This document shows positions 12,713 through 20,299 of a stretch of 20,299 nucleotides of DNA, one piece after another (positions within the stretch are counted from its first letter, which is position 1; each line of letters starts with the position of its first letter). The notes under the pieces were generated by a model. It was not told where the DNA came from and did no database searches. It was given only the letters and a program-made list of their open reading frames with translations. Both the position numbers and the translations under genes were made by a program. This stretch comes from JAICUY01 sp038250515. Lineage in GTDB: Bacteria; Chloroflexota; Limnocylindria; QHBO01. Where the stretch lies: assembly GCA_038250515.1 (NCBI GenBank), contig JBBSCG010000037.1:1-20299 (forward strand), read 5' to 3'.

Positions 12713-15700
12713 CTATGGGCCAGCCGGTTCGTTGACCGACATCGAGAATTCGGCGGTCTGGCCGCCGTGTAGCGTGGCGTACCGACCGCCGACACGCACC
12801 CGAACGTCGGTGGCGCTGCAGGGGTGAGCGGAGAGAAGCAGGCGTTCGTGGTCCAGCATGACGTCGATGCGCTGTCGTCGATACTGGACCTGGAATCGCG
12901 CGCGTCGCAGCCCGGTCGGCAGTCGCGGAGTGAAACTGAGCGTATCGGCCTCAACTTGTAGGCCCGCAAAGGCGTTAATGACGATCCCGATCGTCCCAGC
13001 CATGGCGCCAAGGTGGATTCCCTCCTGGGTCGTACCCCCCTGCGTGTCGTCAAGATCGGCGGCCAGGGCTTCGCGAAACGTGCTCCATGCGCGGGACGGA
13101 TCGAAGCGCGAGAGCACGGAGGCATGCACCACGCGACTTAGCGTAGAGCCGTGTGCAGTGCGAGCGAGGTAATAGTCGACCGTGCGGGCCAGGTCGGCCG
13201 TTGTCACGACATACCCCAACCGGCCCAGGAGACCGATGAGCTCGTCCGGTCCGAGCAGGTAGATCAGCATCAGCACGTCGGCCTGCTTCGAGAGCTTGTA
13301 GCGGTTGGTAGCGTCGCCCTCCGCTTCCAGGATCAGGTCGAGACGCCCGATGTTGCCGTACGTCGCCCGGTAGCGCGTCCAGTCGAGCTCCGTGAGCGAG
13401 CCATAGCCGTCGAACTGGCTGATGAGGTTGTCGTCGTGGAACGGCACGGCGAGCCGGCGGCTCAGCCTACTCCAGGCCTCGCGCTCGCGGGGTTTCACAC
13501 GGAGGCGTGTCGAGAGGTCATCGCACTCGGGTCCGCCGAGCACGGTGAAGATCTCGACGGCCCGCTCGCAGACCCAGGCGGCCAGGACGTTGGTGTAGGC
13601 GTTGTCGCGCAGGCCACTGCCGGGAATGTCAGGGTATCCGTCGTGATACTCGTCGGGTCCCATCACGCCGGCGATGTGATATCGATCCTGATCAGCGTCG
13701 TGAGTGGCCAGCGCCGCGATCAAGCGTGCGACTTCAATGATCAGGTCGGCGCCTTGTTCGGCGAGCCACGACCTGTCTCCCGTGGACTGGTAGTACTGCC
13801 AGGCGTTGTAGGCAATCGCCAGACCCACGTGGCGCTGCCGACTCGAGTTGTCCGGTATCCACCGCTCTGAGCGGAGGTTGTACAGCTCCCGTGGCGTCTC
13901 GTCGCGGCCGTCGCTGCCGCTCTGCCACGGGAACATGGCGCCGGCCAGGCCGGCGTCCCGTGCTGCCTGCCTTGCGGCGTCGAGGCGCCGCCATCGGTAT
14001 TCGAGGAGCGCTCGCGTCACCGACGGCAGGTGCTGCGTAATGATCGGCAGCACGAACAGCTCATCCCAGAAGACGTGCCCGCGGTAGCCTTCGCCGTGCA
14101 GCCCACGGGCGGGGACGCCGGCGTCGACCAGGGCGGTATGCGGCGAGATGGTCTGCAGGAGGTGGAAGACGTGCAGGTTCAGCACGAGCTGGGCCTGGCG
14201 GTCGGCCGCTTCCAGCTCGATCCCGAAGCGCTCCCACAGCCGTTCCCAAGCAGCCTCGTGGCCGGCGAGCAGGCCGGTGAAATCCGAGGGAGCTCGGTTC
14301 AGCGCGCTCAAGGCGGCCAGCGCGGGGGAGCTGATGCCCGCGTCTCGCGAGGTCGCCACGGCAACCGTCTTGTCGATGGTCACGGGCACTCCGTCGAGCA
14401 GCATCAGCTCAATTCGGTGGACCTGCCGGTCTTCCGCGGCTTCGAGGCGTCGCGGAGCGGAAGGCGCGCCGGTGACCACGGTGCGGGCGGCCATCGCGAT
14501 CCGGATATGACTCTGGTTCGTCTCCGCCTCGACGAGTAGGGTGTCGGCGTTCACCTCCGCGGCGCTGATGACCGTCAGATGACGATTCGCCAGCGCACCG
14601 TACTCCGCCACGTTGGAATTCGTCACGCCAGCATCGATGCCCGACCGGAGGCTCACCGGACCGCTCCACCCTTCAGCCACCAGCGTCGTCTCGAGCGCCG
14701 CCAGATGTGGACGGTCCATCGACACCAGCCGTCGTTGTGTCACGTGCAGACGCCGTCCCACCTGGTCGGCAAGGACCGCACGGCGCGAGAGCACGCCTCG
14801 GCGCAGGTCGAGCTCGCGACGCTCCCCGGAAACGTCCAGCGCCCCAGCCGACCACCATCCGCCGTCGGCGATGTTGAGATCGAGCAGCAGCCAATTGGGC
14901 GCATTGACCATGTGCTCGTCCTCGACTTGGCGTCCCTGCACCTCGCTGATCAGCCTGTTGTAGATCCCGGCGAGGTAGGTGCCTGGATAGTGGACACCGT
15001 CAGCGGCGCGTTCTGGCGCCGCACCGCGCGTCGCGAAGTAGCCGTTGCCGAGTGCGGTGAGCGCCTCCCGATGACCCTCGTGTGCCGAGTCGAACCCCTC
15101 GTACGCCAGCAGCCAGGGACCGACCCGCAGCGCTCCGAGGTCGAGCAGGGCGACGTCTTCCAGCACGACATCGGCCCCCGCGGCTTCCAGCTGGTCTCGT
15201 TGCCCCGCCCGATCGATGCCCACGACTAGCCCAAATCCGCCACGGCGCGCAGCCTCGACGCCGGCGATGGCGTCCTCGACGACTGCCGTCTGCTCGGGCA
15301 CGACGCCGAGGCGGCGCGCAGCCTCGACGAACATCGCCGGGTCGGGCTTGCCCGGCAACCCCAGATCGGCCGCCTGGGTGCCATCGATAACCACGGCGAA
15401 CAGATCCCCCAAGTCAGCCGAGGCCAGCAGCGCCTCCGCGTTGCGGCTGGCGGTGACCAGTCCAGCCGGAACTCCACCGGCGCGCAAGCGGTTAAGCAGC
15501 GCCACGGTACCTTCGAACACCGTCACCCCGTGCCGGGACAGCCGGGCAAGGTAGATGTCGTTCTTTCGGGCGGCGAGCCCCCGAATGGACCACGTGTCAG
15601 GCGGGTCGGTGGGGGACCCGAGCGGCACGTTGAGACCGCGGGCGGCCAGAAACGCGGCCACTCCGTCCTCGCGGCTCCGGCCATCGACATAGCGCCGATA

Positions 15701-15934
15701 GTCCGCGTCGGCATCGAACGGTTCTGCCGCGGCACGCAGGTCCGCCCGAGGGTCGGTCAGCGCGGCGTCGAACAGCTCCTTCCACGCCGCCGCGTGCACG
15801 GCGGCGGTGTCGGTGACGACGCCATCCATGTCGAAGATGACGGCGTCGTACGGCGGGACGGTGCCCGTCGGCACGACGATGCGAGGCTGCGTCTCCAGTG
15901 GACCGCCTGTGAGCTTGGGTTGGCTGCTCTTCAC
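12713..15934 (-). CDS. Fused HAD phosphoglucomutase - GH65 disaccharide phosphorylase
   Basis: About 1073 residues with two enzymes in one chain. Residues 30-260 are a HAD phosphatase-fold beta-phosphoglucomutase: FDMDGVVTD (nucleophile Asp35, acid-base Asp37), VTASRN, LPGKPDP and VVEDAIAGVEAA. From about 285 it is glycoside hydrolase family 65: HVFWDELFVLP, MGPDEYHDGYPD with the general-acid Glu762, KQADVLMLIYLLG, AHGSTLSR and GTTQEGIHLGAMAGT (phosphate site). Together they can split an alpha-glucoside such as trehalose, maltose or kojibiose with phosphate and turn the beta-glucose 1-phosphate into glucose 6-phosphate. The GTG start has GAGG five bases upstream and overlaps an upstream stop; ATG 15955 and GTG 15976 are alternatives. 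The exact disaccharide is not readable. Confidence 0.9.
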   Translation of the reverse strand: MKSSQPKLTGGPLETQPRIVVPTGTVPPYDAVIFDMDGVVTDTAAVHAAAWKELFDAALTDPRADLRAAAEPFDADADYRRYVDGRSREDGVAAFLAARGLNVPLGSPTDPPDTWSIRGLAARKNDIYLARLSRHGVTVFEGTVALLNRLRAGGVPAGLVTASRNAEALLASADLGDLFAVVIDGTQAADLGLPGKPDPAMFVEAARRLGVVPEQTAVVEDAIAGVEAARRGGFGLVVGIDRAGQRDQLEAAGADVVLEDVALLDLGALRVGPWLLAYEGFDSAHEGHREALTALGNGYFATRGAAPERAADGVHYPGTYLAGIYNRLISEVQGRQVEDEHMVNAPNWLLLDLNIADGGWWSAGALDVSGERRELDLRRGVLSRRAVLADQVGRRLHVTQRRLVSMDRPHLAALETTLVAEGWSGPVSLRSGIDAGVTNSNVAEYGALANRHLTVISAAEVNADTLLVEAETNQSHIRIAMAARTVVTGAPSAPRRLEAAEDRQVHRIELMLLDGVPVTIDKTVAVATSRDAGISSPALAALSALNRAPSDFTGLLAGHEAAWERLWERFGIELEAADRQAQLVLNLHVFHLLQTISPHTALVDAGVPARGLHGEGYRGHVFWDELFVLPIITQHLPSVTRALLEYRWRRLDAARQAARDAGLAGAMFPWQSGSDGRDETPRELYNLRSERWIPDNSSRQRHVGLAIAYNAWQYYQSTGDRSWLAEQGADLIIEVARLIAALATHDADQDRYHIAGVMGPDEYHDGYPDIPGSGLRDNAYTNVLAAWVCERAVEIFTVLGGPECDDLSTRLRVKPREREAWSRLSRRLAVPFHDDNLISQFDGYGSLTELDWTRYRATYGNIGRLDLILEAEGDATNRYKLSKQADVLMLIYLLGPDELIGLLGRLGYVVTTADLARTVDYYLARTAHGSTLSRVVHASVLSRFDPSRAWSTFREALAADLDDTQGGTTQEGIHLGAMAGTIGIVINAFAGLQVEADTLSFTPRLPTGLRRARFQVQYRRQRIDVMLDHERLLLSAHPCSATDVRVRVGGRYATLHGGQTAEFSMSVNEPAGP

Positions 15935-16122
15935 ACTATCCTCGCCACTCGCCATAACCGCATGAACCGTGGCCACTGCTCAGGATGGCGGACCAGCTTG
16001 CGGTAGTCCGGCCCATGACGGAACACGAACAGCCGTAGCGCCCGCGGGCCGATGATGCCATGGTACGAAGAGTAGGGAGTGCGTCCGGCAACCGATCGTC
16101 GAGTCGTGGGCTCAGTCGCATG
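15931..16122 (-). other. Coding-like fragment ending at the GH65 start
   Basis: An open frame without a start codon ends in TGA that overlaps the GTG of the GH65 gene. It reads protein-like near its end (FVFRHGPDYRKLVRHPEQW, then WPRFMRL), with aromatic and basic residues. I recognise no family. It could be the 3' end of a lost upstream gene whose stop was coupled to the fused enzyme. Confidence 0.3.
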
Positions 16123-16225
16123 TCAGTCTGCTCTCAGGTGCGAGCGACAGGATGGGAACCGGCCAAATCACTCGCGCGGTCACATCCCACGAAGCACGCG
16201 AACGAGTCACCAAGGAAGGCAACTC

Positions 16226-16306
16226 ATGACCTCACCGGCCCGCGTTGCCTCCTCGGTTGCGCCGAAGATCGGGATCCCCGGCTCAACCGCAGTTAGCACT
16301 CAGTAG
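16226..16306 (+). CDS. Possible 26-residue peptide
   Basis: An ATG with AAGGAAGG ten bases upstream opens a 26-codon frame ending in TAG. No family or membrane segment is seen. It overlaps the tail of the FAD oxidoreductase remnant on the other strand. It may be the 5' end of a lost gene. Confidence 0.2.
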   Translation: MTSPARVASSVAPKIGIPGSTAVSTQ

Positions 16307-16530
16307 TCGTTGACGAGGTCCGCCACGCCCGTCAGGATCATGTCGTCCTGGGCGCGAACCGCGTCTGCCACACGCTTACCAATGAAACGACGGCCATGCG
16401 AACGGCTGGCCTCTCACCGTCGGGAAGCGTCGACGACCAGTTCGACCCGCGCCCCCTGCTCGGCCAGCAGCCGGGCGGCCGTGGCACCGGCCGGGCCGGC
16501 GCCGACCACGATCGCGTCGGGGGACTTCAT
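16300..16530 (-). pseudogene. FAD-dependent oxidoreductase with its middle deleted
   Basis: The ATG opens with SPDAIVVGAGPAGATAARLL and EQGARVELVVDAS, a clear FAD-binding Rossmann start much like that of the intact reductase at 2225-3424. A TGA stops it after 38 codons (16414-16416). The same frame then continues through GRRFIGKRVADAVRAQDDMI and TGVADLVNDY to a second TGA at 16300-16302, which looks like a natural C-terminus. The simplest reading is that some 300 central residues were lost and both ends remain. The N-terminal family is certain; that the tail belongs to the same gene is inference. Confidence 0.5.
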
Positions 16531-16728
16531 GTGCGCCTCCGTGGCCAGCACGGTGGATGGCGGAATGACACACCCACTGCGCAGAAAGCGTGGCAGGGCA
16601 CCCTGAGCCGCGCGCTGACCGGCCGCGCCCTCGTTTCTCAGCCACGCCTCAGCGCCCGCTCCTATGACTCTCAGACCGGCGGCACAGGATCGACTCAGAT
16701 ATCCCGCACACAGATCGAGGTGCCAGCC

Positions 16729-16908
16729 ATGCACGACCACGGTGCCAGGCCATCGTCGAGGCCGACCCCGCTCGGCCCCGATCCGAAGACGGCGGCGGGC
16801 GGCTCGGAGGCGCAGCCGGGCCACTCGATGTGGTGGATGGTCGCCTGCTGCGCGCCGATGGTGGTCATCGCCCTCGCGCTCCTGCTCGGTGTCTTCGCCA
16901 CGCGATGA
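16729..16908 (+). CDS. Small His-rich single-span membrane protein
   Basis: A 59-residue protein: a polar N-terminal half with scattered His (MHDHGARP, GHSMWWM) and Pro, then one membrane helix (residues 34-57, WMVACCAPMVVIALALLLGVF) containing a Cys pair. GAGG lies eight bases before the ATG. Short proteins of this kind are common beside copper and DUF2892 genes, as here, but no function is established. It is followed 36 bp later by the DUF2892 gene on the same strand. Confidence 0.6.
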   Translation: MHDHGARPSSRPTPLGPDPKTAAGGSEAQPGHSMWWMVACCAPMVVIALALLLGVFATR

Positions 16909-16944
16909 GAGTGCGGACTCAACTAACGAACCGGAGGTAGCGAC

Positions 16945-17175
16945 ATGACCACCACCGTCACAGGCGGCGGGCTGGGCCCCGTCGAACGCATCGCGCGCAT
17001 CATCGGCGGCGGCCTCGTCGCGATCCTCGGCATCACCTTGGCGTTGGCAGCCGATGGCTTCGCGACGTGGGCCTGGCTGGGCGCCGCGCTGCTCGGCCTC
17101 GACTTCGTCGTCACCGGCGTCCGCGGCTACTGCCCGCTCTACGCACGCCTCGGCATCGGACGCCAACGGTCCTGA
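16945..17175 (+). CDS. DUF2892-family membrane protein
   Basis: A 76-residue protein with two membrane helices (about residues 18-36 and 42-58). VERIARIIGGGLVAILGI at the start and GVRGYCPLYARLGI at the end are the DUF2892 pattern; the C-P-L-Y after the second helix is typical. Related segments anchor rhodanese domains such as YgaP to the membrane, and stand-alone members often accompany sulfur or metal genes. A strong GGAGG lies seven bases before the ATG. The role is unknown. Confidence 0.82.
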   Translation: MTTTVTGGGLGPVERIARIIGGGLVAILGITLALAADGFATWAWLGAALLGLDFVVTGVRGYCPLYARLGIGRQRS

Positions 17176-17275
17176 GGTCGGCGTGACCACAAGGATCATG
17201 GCCGTGCCTGTCACCCTGTGGGCATCGGCCCAGCCATGGGCAACCCGGATCGCTTCACGGCAGAAGGAACAAAAG

Positions 17276-17620
17276 ATGCGCGCACCGCTCACCGTCAAAC
17301 TGGCTCAGAATGCGCCAGCGTCCGCCGATCCCAGGCGTAACCATGACTTTGACACTGCCGACCCGTGTCCGGTGTGCAGGGAGCCACTCTCTCCCGGACG
17401 CGGATGGGTCTTCCGGCACGCGGGGCAGTGGGTTCGGGTCCGATGCGGCGACTGCGTAGAGGAGTTCGAGCGAGAGCCGACTCGCTACATGGCGCCGCCA
17501 GCTCGAATCTGGGGCACCGTCGCCCGGTCCGAGCCAGATCGTTCCGGTTGCCGCTTGTTCAACGAAGATAGCGGTTCCAGTCGCCGTATGACTCGCCGAT
17601 CGGGCCGCGCGGCAGGCTAA
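17276..17620 (+). CDS. Cysteine-pair (TRASH/YHS-like) metal-binding protein
   Basis: Of 114 residues, about 30-72 form a small metal site: CPVCREPLSPGRGWVF, then RVRCGDCVEEFEREPTRYM. This C-x2-C...C-x2-C-x3-F layout with a trailing P-x-x-Y recalls YHS/TRASH treble-clef domains and should bind zinc or copper. AGAAGG lies nine bases before the ATG. The last 40 residues are low-complexity and basic and run 62 bp into the 3' end of the convergent SPW/VKOR gene, so the natural stop may have been lost and the tail may be meaningless. Confidence 0.55.
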   Translation: MRAPLTVKLAQNAPASADPRRNHDFDTADPCPVCREPLSPGRGWVFRHAGQWVRVRCGDCVEEFEREPTRYMAPPARIWGTVARSEPDRSGCRLFNEDSGSSRRMTRRSGRAAG

Positions 17621-19010
17621 GCGCGATCAGCAGCGCGCCCGCGATGACGCCGCTCACGGTGCTCGCCGTCGTCGCTCGACCGACCAGCCAAGGGGCCGCG
17701 ATGAGCCAGGCGCCAAAGAGGACGTTGATGAAACGCGCGGTACGGCCCACATCAGCCAGCGCAACGATCGCCACCGTCACAACCAGGGCCCCGACGATAT
17801 GGTCGCTGTGGGCGGCGTTCCCCGCGATGGCGAAGATCGCCGGCGAGGCCATCACCCACAGGCCGAGCGCAACGCTCGCCAGCATGTTCCACGGGGCCGC
17901 GACGCCTCGCAGCATGGTCCTCGCGTCAACCCTGTCGGGACGAACCGAGGCGACGTCCGGGCCGGCTTCGGCGAGGGTACCTCCCAGCCAGAACGTGCGC
18001 CACAGCGGCTGGCCTTCGCGACGCGCCTGGACCACGAACACGACCATCGCCACGACCTCGTCGAGGGTCAGCGCGATCATCAGTAGCATCGCGAGGGCGG
18101 CCAGCAAGGGCGGGGTTCCCCAGGTGCCCACGGCCACCGGCTGCAGGATGATCAGGCTGATGCTGACGAGGCCGAGCGGCACCACGAGGATGCCGAAGAA
18201 CATCACCATCCAGGGCATCGTCCGCCAGCGTTGCTTGTCGCCCATGAACCCCATCAGGCCCTCGATCAGGTACGCCACCGCGCCAAGGCCCGCGTCCGAG
18301 ATCGGGAACGCCTTCGAAACGTCGGAGGTGAGGATGGCCGCCGTGCCCGGGGTGAAGAACGGCTCCCAGACGGTGGTCGTGTATCCCAGCTGATAGGCCG
18401 CCATCTGGCGCGACAGGAAGAACGCCACGAACGCGAGGGCGATGACCGGCGCGCGCTGCGGCCAGGATGACGGGTTGTACGACCAGCCGGGCGGCCGATC
18501 CGGCCCGGGCAGCATGCGCATCCCGGGCATCCCCGGCATGAGCAGGACGAACGCGATCACCAGCGCGCCGGCCAGGGTGTCATTGACGAACGCCGCCCCG
18601 GTGGGCGCCCGGAAGACGAGGGGGGCGAACAGCAGCCACACGCCGACGAGCGAGTTCGCCCACGGGGCCCACATCGACCGGCGCGCGACCGTCAGGCTGG
18701 CCAGCACGATGATGAGCGCCCCGCTGATGACGTCGCTCCACAGGAGTGGCGCGCTGCGATAGTCGAGGGCGAACGGACTGGTAATCAGCCAGGCGCCGAG
18801 GATGATGGCGGCCACGGCATGTGCCCACGGTGTCGCCTGCCCACCTGCCATCGCCGGGTCGGACTCGTGCCCGGCCGGCATCCCGCCCGCGGCGTCGGGC
18901 GTCGTGCCGGCCGCAGGCGTGCCCGGCCCGGCCATCGCCCCGTGACCGGCGTGCTCGCGAGCCTGACCCGGTGCGGGCCCGTCCATGTTCATGCCTTTCT
19001 CATCGCTCAC
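17559..19010 (-). CDS. SPW-repeat / VKOR-like membrane protein lacking the CxxC
   Basis: 483 residues. A Met/His-rich head (1-57, with HAGHGAMAG and MPAGHESDPAMAGG) could bind copper. Two SPW-type repeat regions follow at 60-155 and 370-467, marked by GAWLITSPF, GVWLLFAP, GLWVMASP and GAWLIAAPW. Between them (about 188-330) lies a domain laid out like vitamin K epoxide reductase: FPISDAGLGAVAYLIEG and then ILQPVAVGTWGTPPLLAALAML. VKOR enzymes form disulfides with a CxxC at that point; here it reads G-T-P-P (298-301, bases 18108-18128), so no redox chemistry is expected. The GTG start has GGAGG seven bases upstream and overlaps the SDR stop. The function is unknown. Confidence 0.75.
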   Translation of the reverse strand: MSDEKGMNMDGPAPGQAREHAGHGAMAGPGTPAAGTTPDAAGGMPAGHESDPAMAGGQATPWAHAVAAIILGAWLITSPFALDYRSAPLLWSDVISGALIIVLASLTVARRSMWAPWANSLVGVWLLFAPLVFRAPTGAAFVNDTLAGALVIAFVLLMPGMPGMRMLPGPDRPPGWSYNPSSWPQRAPVIALAFVAFFLSRQMAAYQLGYTTTVWEPFFTPGTAAILTSDVSKAFPISDAGLGAVAYLIEGLMGFMGDKQRWRTMPWMVMFFGILVVPLGLVSISLIILQPVAVGTWGTPPLLAALAMLLMIALTLDEVVAMVVFVVQARREGQPLWRTFWLGGTLAEAGPDVASVRPDRVDARTMLRGVAAPWNMLASVALGLWVMASPAIFAIAGNAAHSDHIVGALVVTVAIVALADVGRTARFINVLFGAWLIAAPWLVGRATTASTVSGVIAGALLIALSLPRGPIGESYGDWNRYLR

Positions 19011-20136
19011 GGGATCCCTCCTTCGCTGCCTCGTCTGCCTGAGGTCGCAGCGAGGACGGGAGTTCGAGCCCATTTTCGCCGTAGAAGGCGAGCCGGTCGG
19101 CCTTGAGGGCATCGATCATCTTCGGCAGCGTCTCGCGCAGCGTTCGCTTCGGCTCCCAGCCGAGCAGGCTCCGCGCCCGGGTGATGTCGAGCGCGTAGTG
19201 GTCGTTCGCCCGGTCGATCATCCACGGGCGGATGAACGGGTCCGGACCGGGAAGCTTCTCCTGCACCCAGGCGCCGATCTTCGCCGCGGGCGACAGGGCT
19301 CCGGGGATCTCGACGGTCTCCCAGGCATCCCCGTGCTCACCGTGGATGAGCCGCACGAATGTGTGTTGGAGCTCGTCGTAGGTGAGCGTGTCCGGTTCGC
19401 CCAGCAACAACGGAAGCTCGGGCGGCAAGGCGGCGCGCCGTTCGACGACCAGGTCGATCGCGTCCAGCAGGTCGTCCATATGCAGGAAGGACTGCCCGTG
19501 TGCGGTGCTGCCGGAGTAGAGCCGGCTGGTGAACTGCCGCTCATCGATGCGCTGGATCTGGTGGGCCAACGGGATCGAGTGACAGCCGTCGTCGTAGACG
19601 CCGGCGATCCGGAGCATCACGACCGGGATGTCGCCCCGCTCGTCGCGCATGACCTGCTCGGTGCGGACCTTCGACGCGGGGTAGGCCCAGGTGGCCTCGA
19701 CCGGCCAGTCCTCGTAGATGAACAGCCCGGGCTCCGCGGGACGGTGGACGAGCATCGTGCTCGAAAAGATGAATTGTTCGACGTCAAGATCGAGCTCCCG
19801 TAACCCGCGCAGCATCCGCCGGGTGCCCTCGACCGTGATCCCGTCGTACTTGGGGCTGGGCTCGCCCAAGAAGTCGTAGTAGGCCGCGAGATGGATGACG
19901 GAGACGACGCGCTGCCCATGGTGCTCGCGGATCGCCTTGAGCCCGGTCCGGACGCTCTCATCGGAGGTGATCTCGACCGGCACGTACACGCAGCCGTCGG
20001 GAGGCGGGGCAGGCGCCTTGCGGTCGAAACCGACGACCATGCCGAAGCGGCCAGCGAACCTGCGCATCACCGCCTGGCCGATGCGGCCGTTCGAGCCCGT
20101 GACGATGACGATGCCGGTGTCCTGTGTCATGACCAT
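19000..20136 (-). CDS. NAD(P)-dependent epimerase/dehydratase (extended SDR)
   Basis: A 378-residue extended short-chain dehydrogenase. VTGSNGRIGQAV (12-23) is the dinucleotide site, VIHLAAYYDF follows, FIFSSTMLV supplies the catalytic Ser/Thr (125-127), and YPASK holds Tyr152 and Lys156. The C-terminal half includes ALDITRARSLLGWEP, usual for sugar-nucleotide epimerases and dehydratases. The substrate is probably a nucleotide sugar or related sugar derivative. The first ATG overlaps the zwf stop (an in-frame ATG two codons later also fits) and the stop overlaps the next gene, so three genes form a coupled operon. Confidence 0.87.
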   Translation of the reverse strand: MVMTQDTGIVIVTGSNGRIGQAVMRRFAGRFGMVVGFDRKAPAPPPDGCVYVPVEITSDESVRTGLKAIREHHGQRVVSVIHLAAYYDFLGEPSPKYDGITVEGTRRMLRGLRELDLDVEQFIFSSTMLVHRPAEPGLFIYEDWPVEATWAYPASKVRTEQVMRDERGDIPVVMLRIAGVYDDGCHSIPLAHQIQRIDERQFTSRLYSGSTAHGQSFLHMDDLLDAIDLVVERRAALPPELPLLLGEPDTLTYDELQHTFVRLIHGEHGDAWETVEIPGALSPAAKIGAWVQEKLPGPDPFIRPWMIDRANDHYALDITRARSLLGWEPKRTLRETLPKMIDALKADRLAFYGENGLELPSSLRPQADEAAKEGSRER

Positions 20137-20299
20137 TGTCTCCTCGAAGTTTCGATGCGGGATCCTGTTCGGGCGAGAGCCTTGGGGTCGTGCCAGTGAT
20201 GCCCTCGCTCGAGGACTGCCTCGGCCTCCGCGGGTCCCCAGCTGCCGGGCTCGTACTCGCGGACCGGGTCCGCGCCCTTGAGCGACCGGTCGACGACCT
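20127..20299 (-). CDS. zwf: Glucose-6-phosphate 1-dehydrogenase, C-terminal end (runs off window)
   Basis: The last 56 residues of the NADP-dependent first enzyme of the oxidative pentose phosphate pathway are present. VREYEPGSWGPAEAEAVL is the conserved C-terminal strand-helix of the family, followed by HHWHDP near the end. The rest lies beyond the right edge. The TGA overlaps the first codons of the SDR gene. This copy differs from the 5' scrap at 1975-2073, which is on the other strand. Confidence 0.85.
   Translation of the reverse strand, partial: VVDRSLKGADPVREYEPGSWGPAEAEAVLERGHHWHDPKALARTGSRIETSRRQWS

Noticed and set aside
12454..13125. 223-codon minus-strand frame
   Set aside because: It is out of frame with and overlaps the GH65 C-terminus and shows no family features.
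13151..14539. Long plus-strand frames inside the GH65 region
   Set aside because: Typical high-GC shadow frames opposite a gene with well-kept catalytic motifs.
16414..17298. 294-codon minus-strand frame opening far upstream of the FAD fragment
   Set aside because: Only the last 38 codons after the internal ATG match a family; the upstream part is antisense to three small plus-strand genes with good ribosome sites.
1..20299. CRISPR array, tRNA, rRNA or insertion sequence
   Set aside because: I saw no regularly spaced repeats, tRNA-like CCA/GTTCGA arms, rRNA cores or transposase motifs with terminal repeats.
1..20299. Defence system such as restriction, toxin-antitoxin or retron
   Set aside because: No nuclease, methylase, toxin or reverse transcriptase motif was found in any frame with coding character.

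Overview
The window is high-GC DNA (apart from one visibly AT-richer cassette) from a free-living bacterium. The type-I NDH subunit NuoA, a fused HAD-GH65 phosphorylase, an SPW/VKOR-type membrane protein and the MerR, HMA and YHS styles all suggest Chloroflexota or a related high-GC lineage. That placement is inference; no rRNA or other marker is present. I see no tRNA, rRNA, CRISPR array or transposase.

Left part (1-3700), minus strand: a prolipoprotein diacylglyceryl transferase-like membrane protein, a 53-residue YHS metal-domain protein and nuoA, which leads into a NADH dehydrogenase cluster off the left edge. A plus-strand scrap of the 5' end of a glucose-6-phosphate dehydrogenase gene follows (1975-2073). 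Then comes a tightly coupled minus-strand operon: a small membrane protein, a geranylgeranyl-reductase-family flavoprotein and perhaps a 41-codon ORF.

Middle part (3700-10000) reads like a decayed metal-homeostasis and transport island. It holds an NRAMP-family transporter broken by an amber codon and a frameshift, a one-cysteine HMA protein, a truncated MacB/FtsX-type permease, an intact isoprenylcysteine-methyltransferase-like membrane enzyme, two merR 5' ends with classic 19-bp-spacer promoters, an EamA transporter with three frameshifts, a YHS protein that has lost its CGM motif and a frameshifted YHS-membrane protein. Between the two merR remnants sits an integron-type gene cassette: a good attC site (7056-7115), a gene for a SRPBCC-fold protein with its own Shine-Dalgarno, and a second attC with a damaged R' box. 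No integron integrase is in the window.

Right part (9990-20299) is mostly intact and mostly minus strand. It has cyclopropane-fatty-acid synthase with a downstream membrane protein and, upstream, a copper P-type ATPase reduced to its N-terminal HMA domain plus its last two membrane helices; a large HAD-GH65 disaccharide phosphorylase/phosphoglucomutase fusion; a deleted FAD oxidoreductase; three small plus-strand genes (a membrane peptide, a DUF2892 protein, a cysteine-pair protein); and a coupled operon zwf (3' end only) - extended SDR - SPW/VKOR-like membrane protein in which the VKOR CxxC is gone.

The strongest themes are metal-binding small domains (three YHS, two HMA, a TRASH-like protein, an NRAMP, two MerR starts), repeated internal deletion or fusion of genes, and a lone integron cassette inserted among them. 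I do not see a recognisable defence or other multi-gene novel system.
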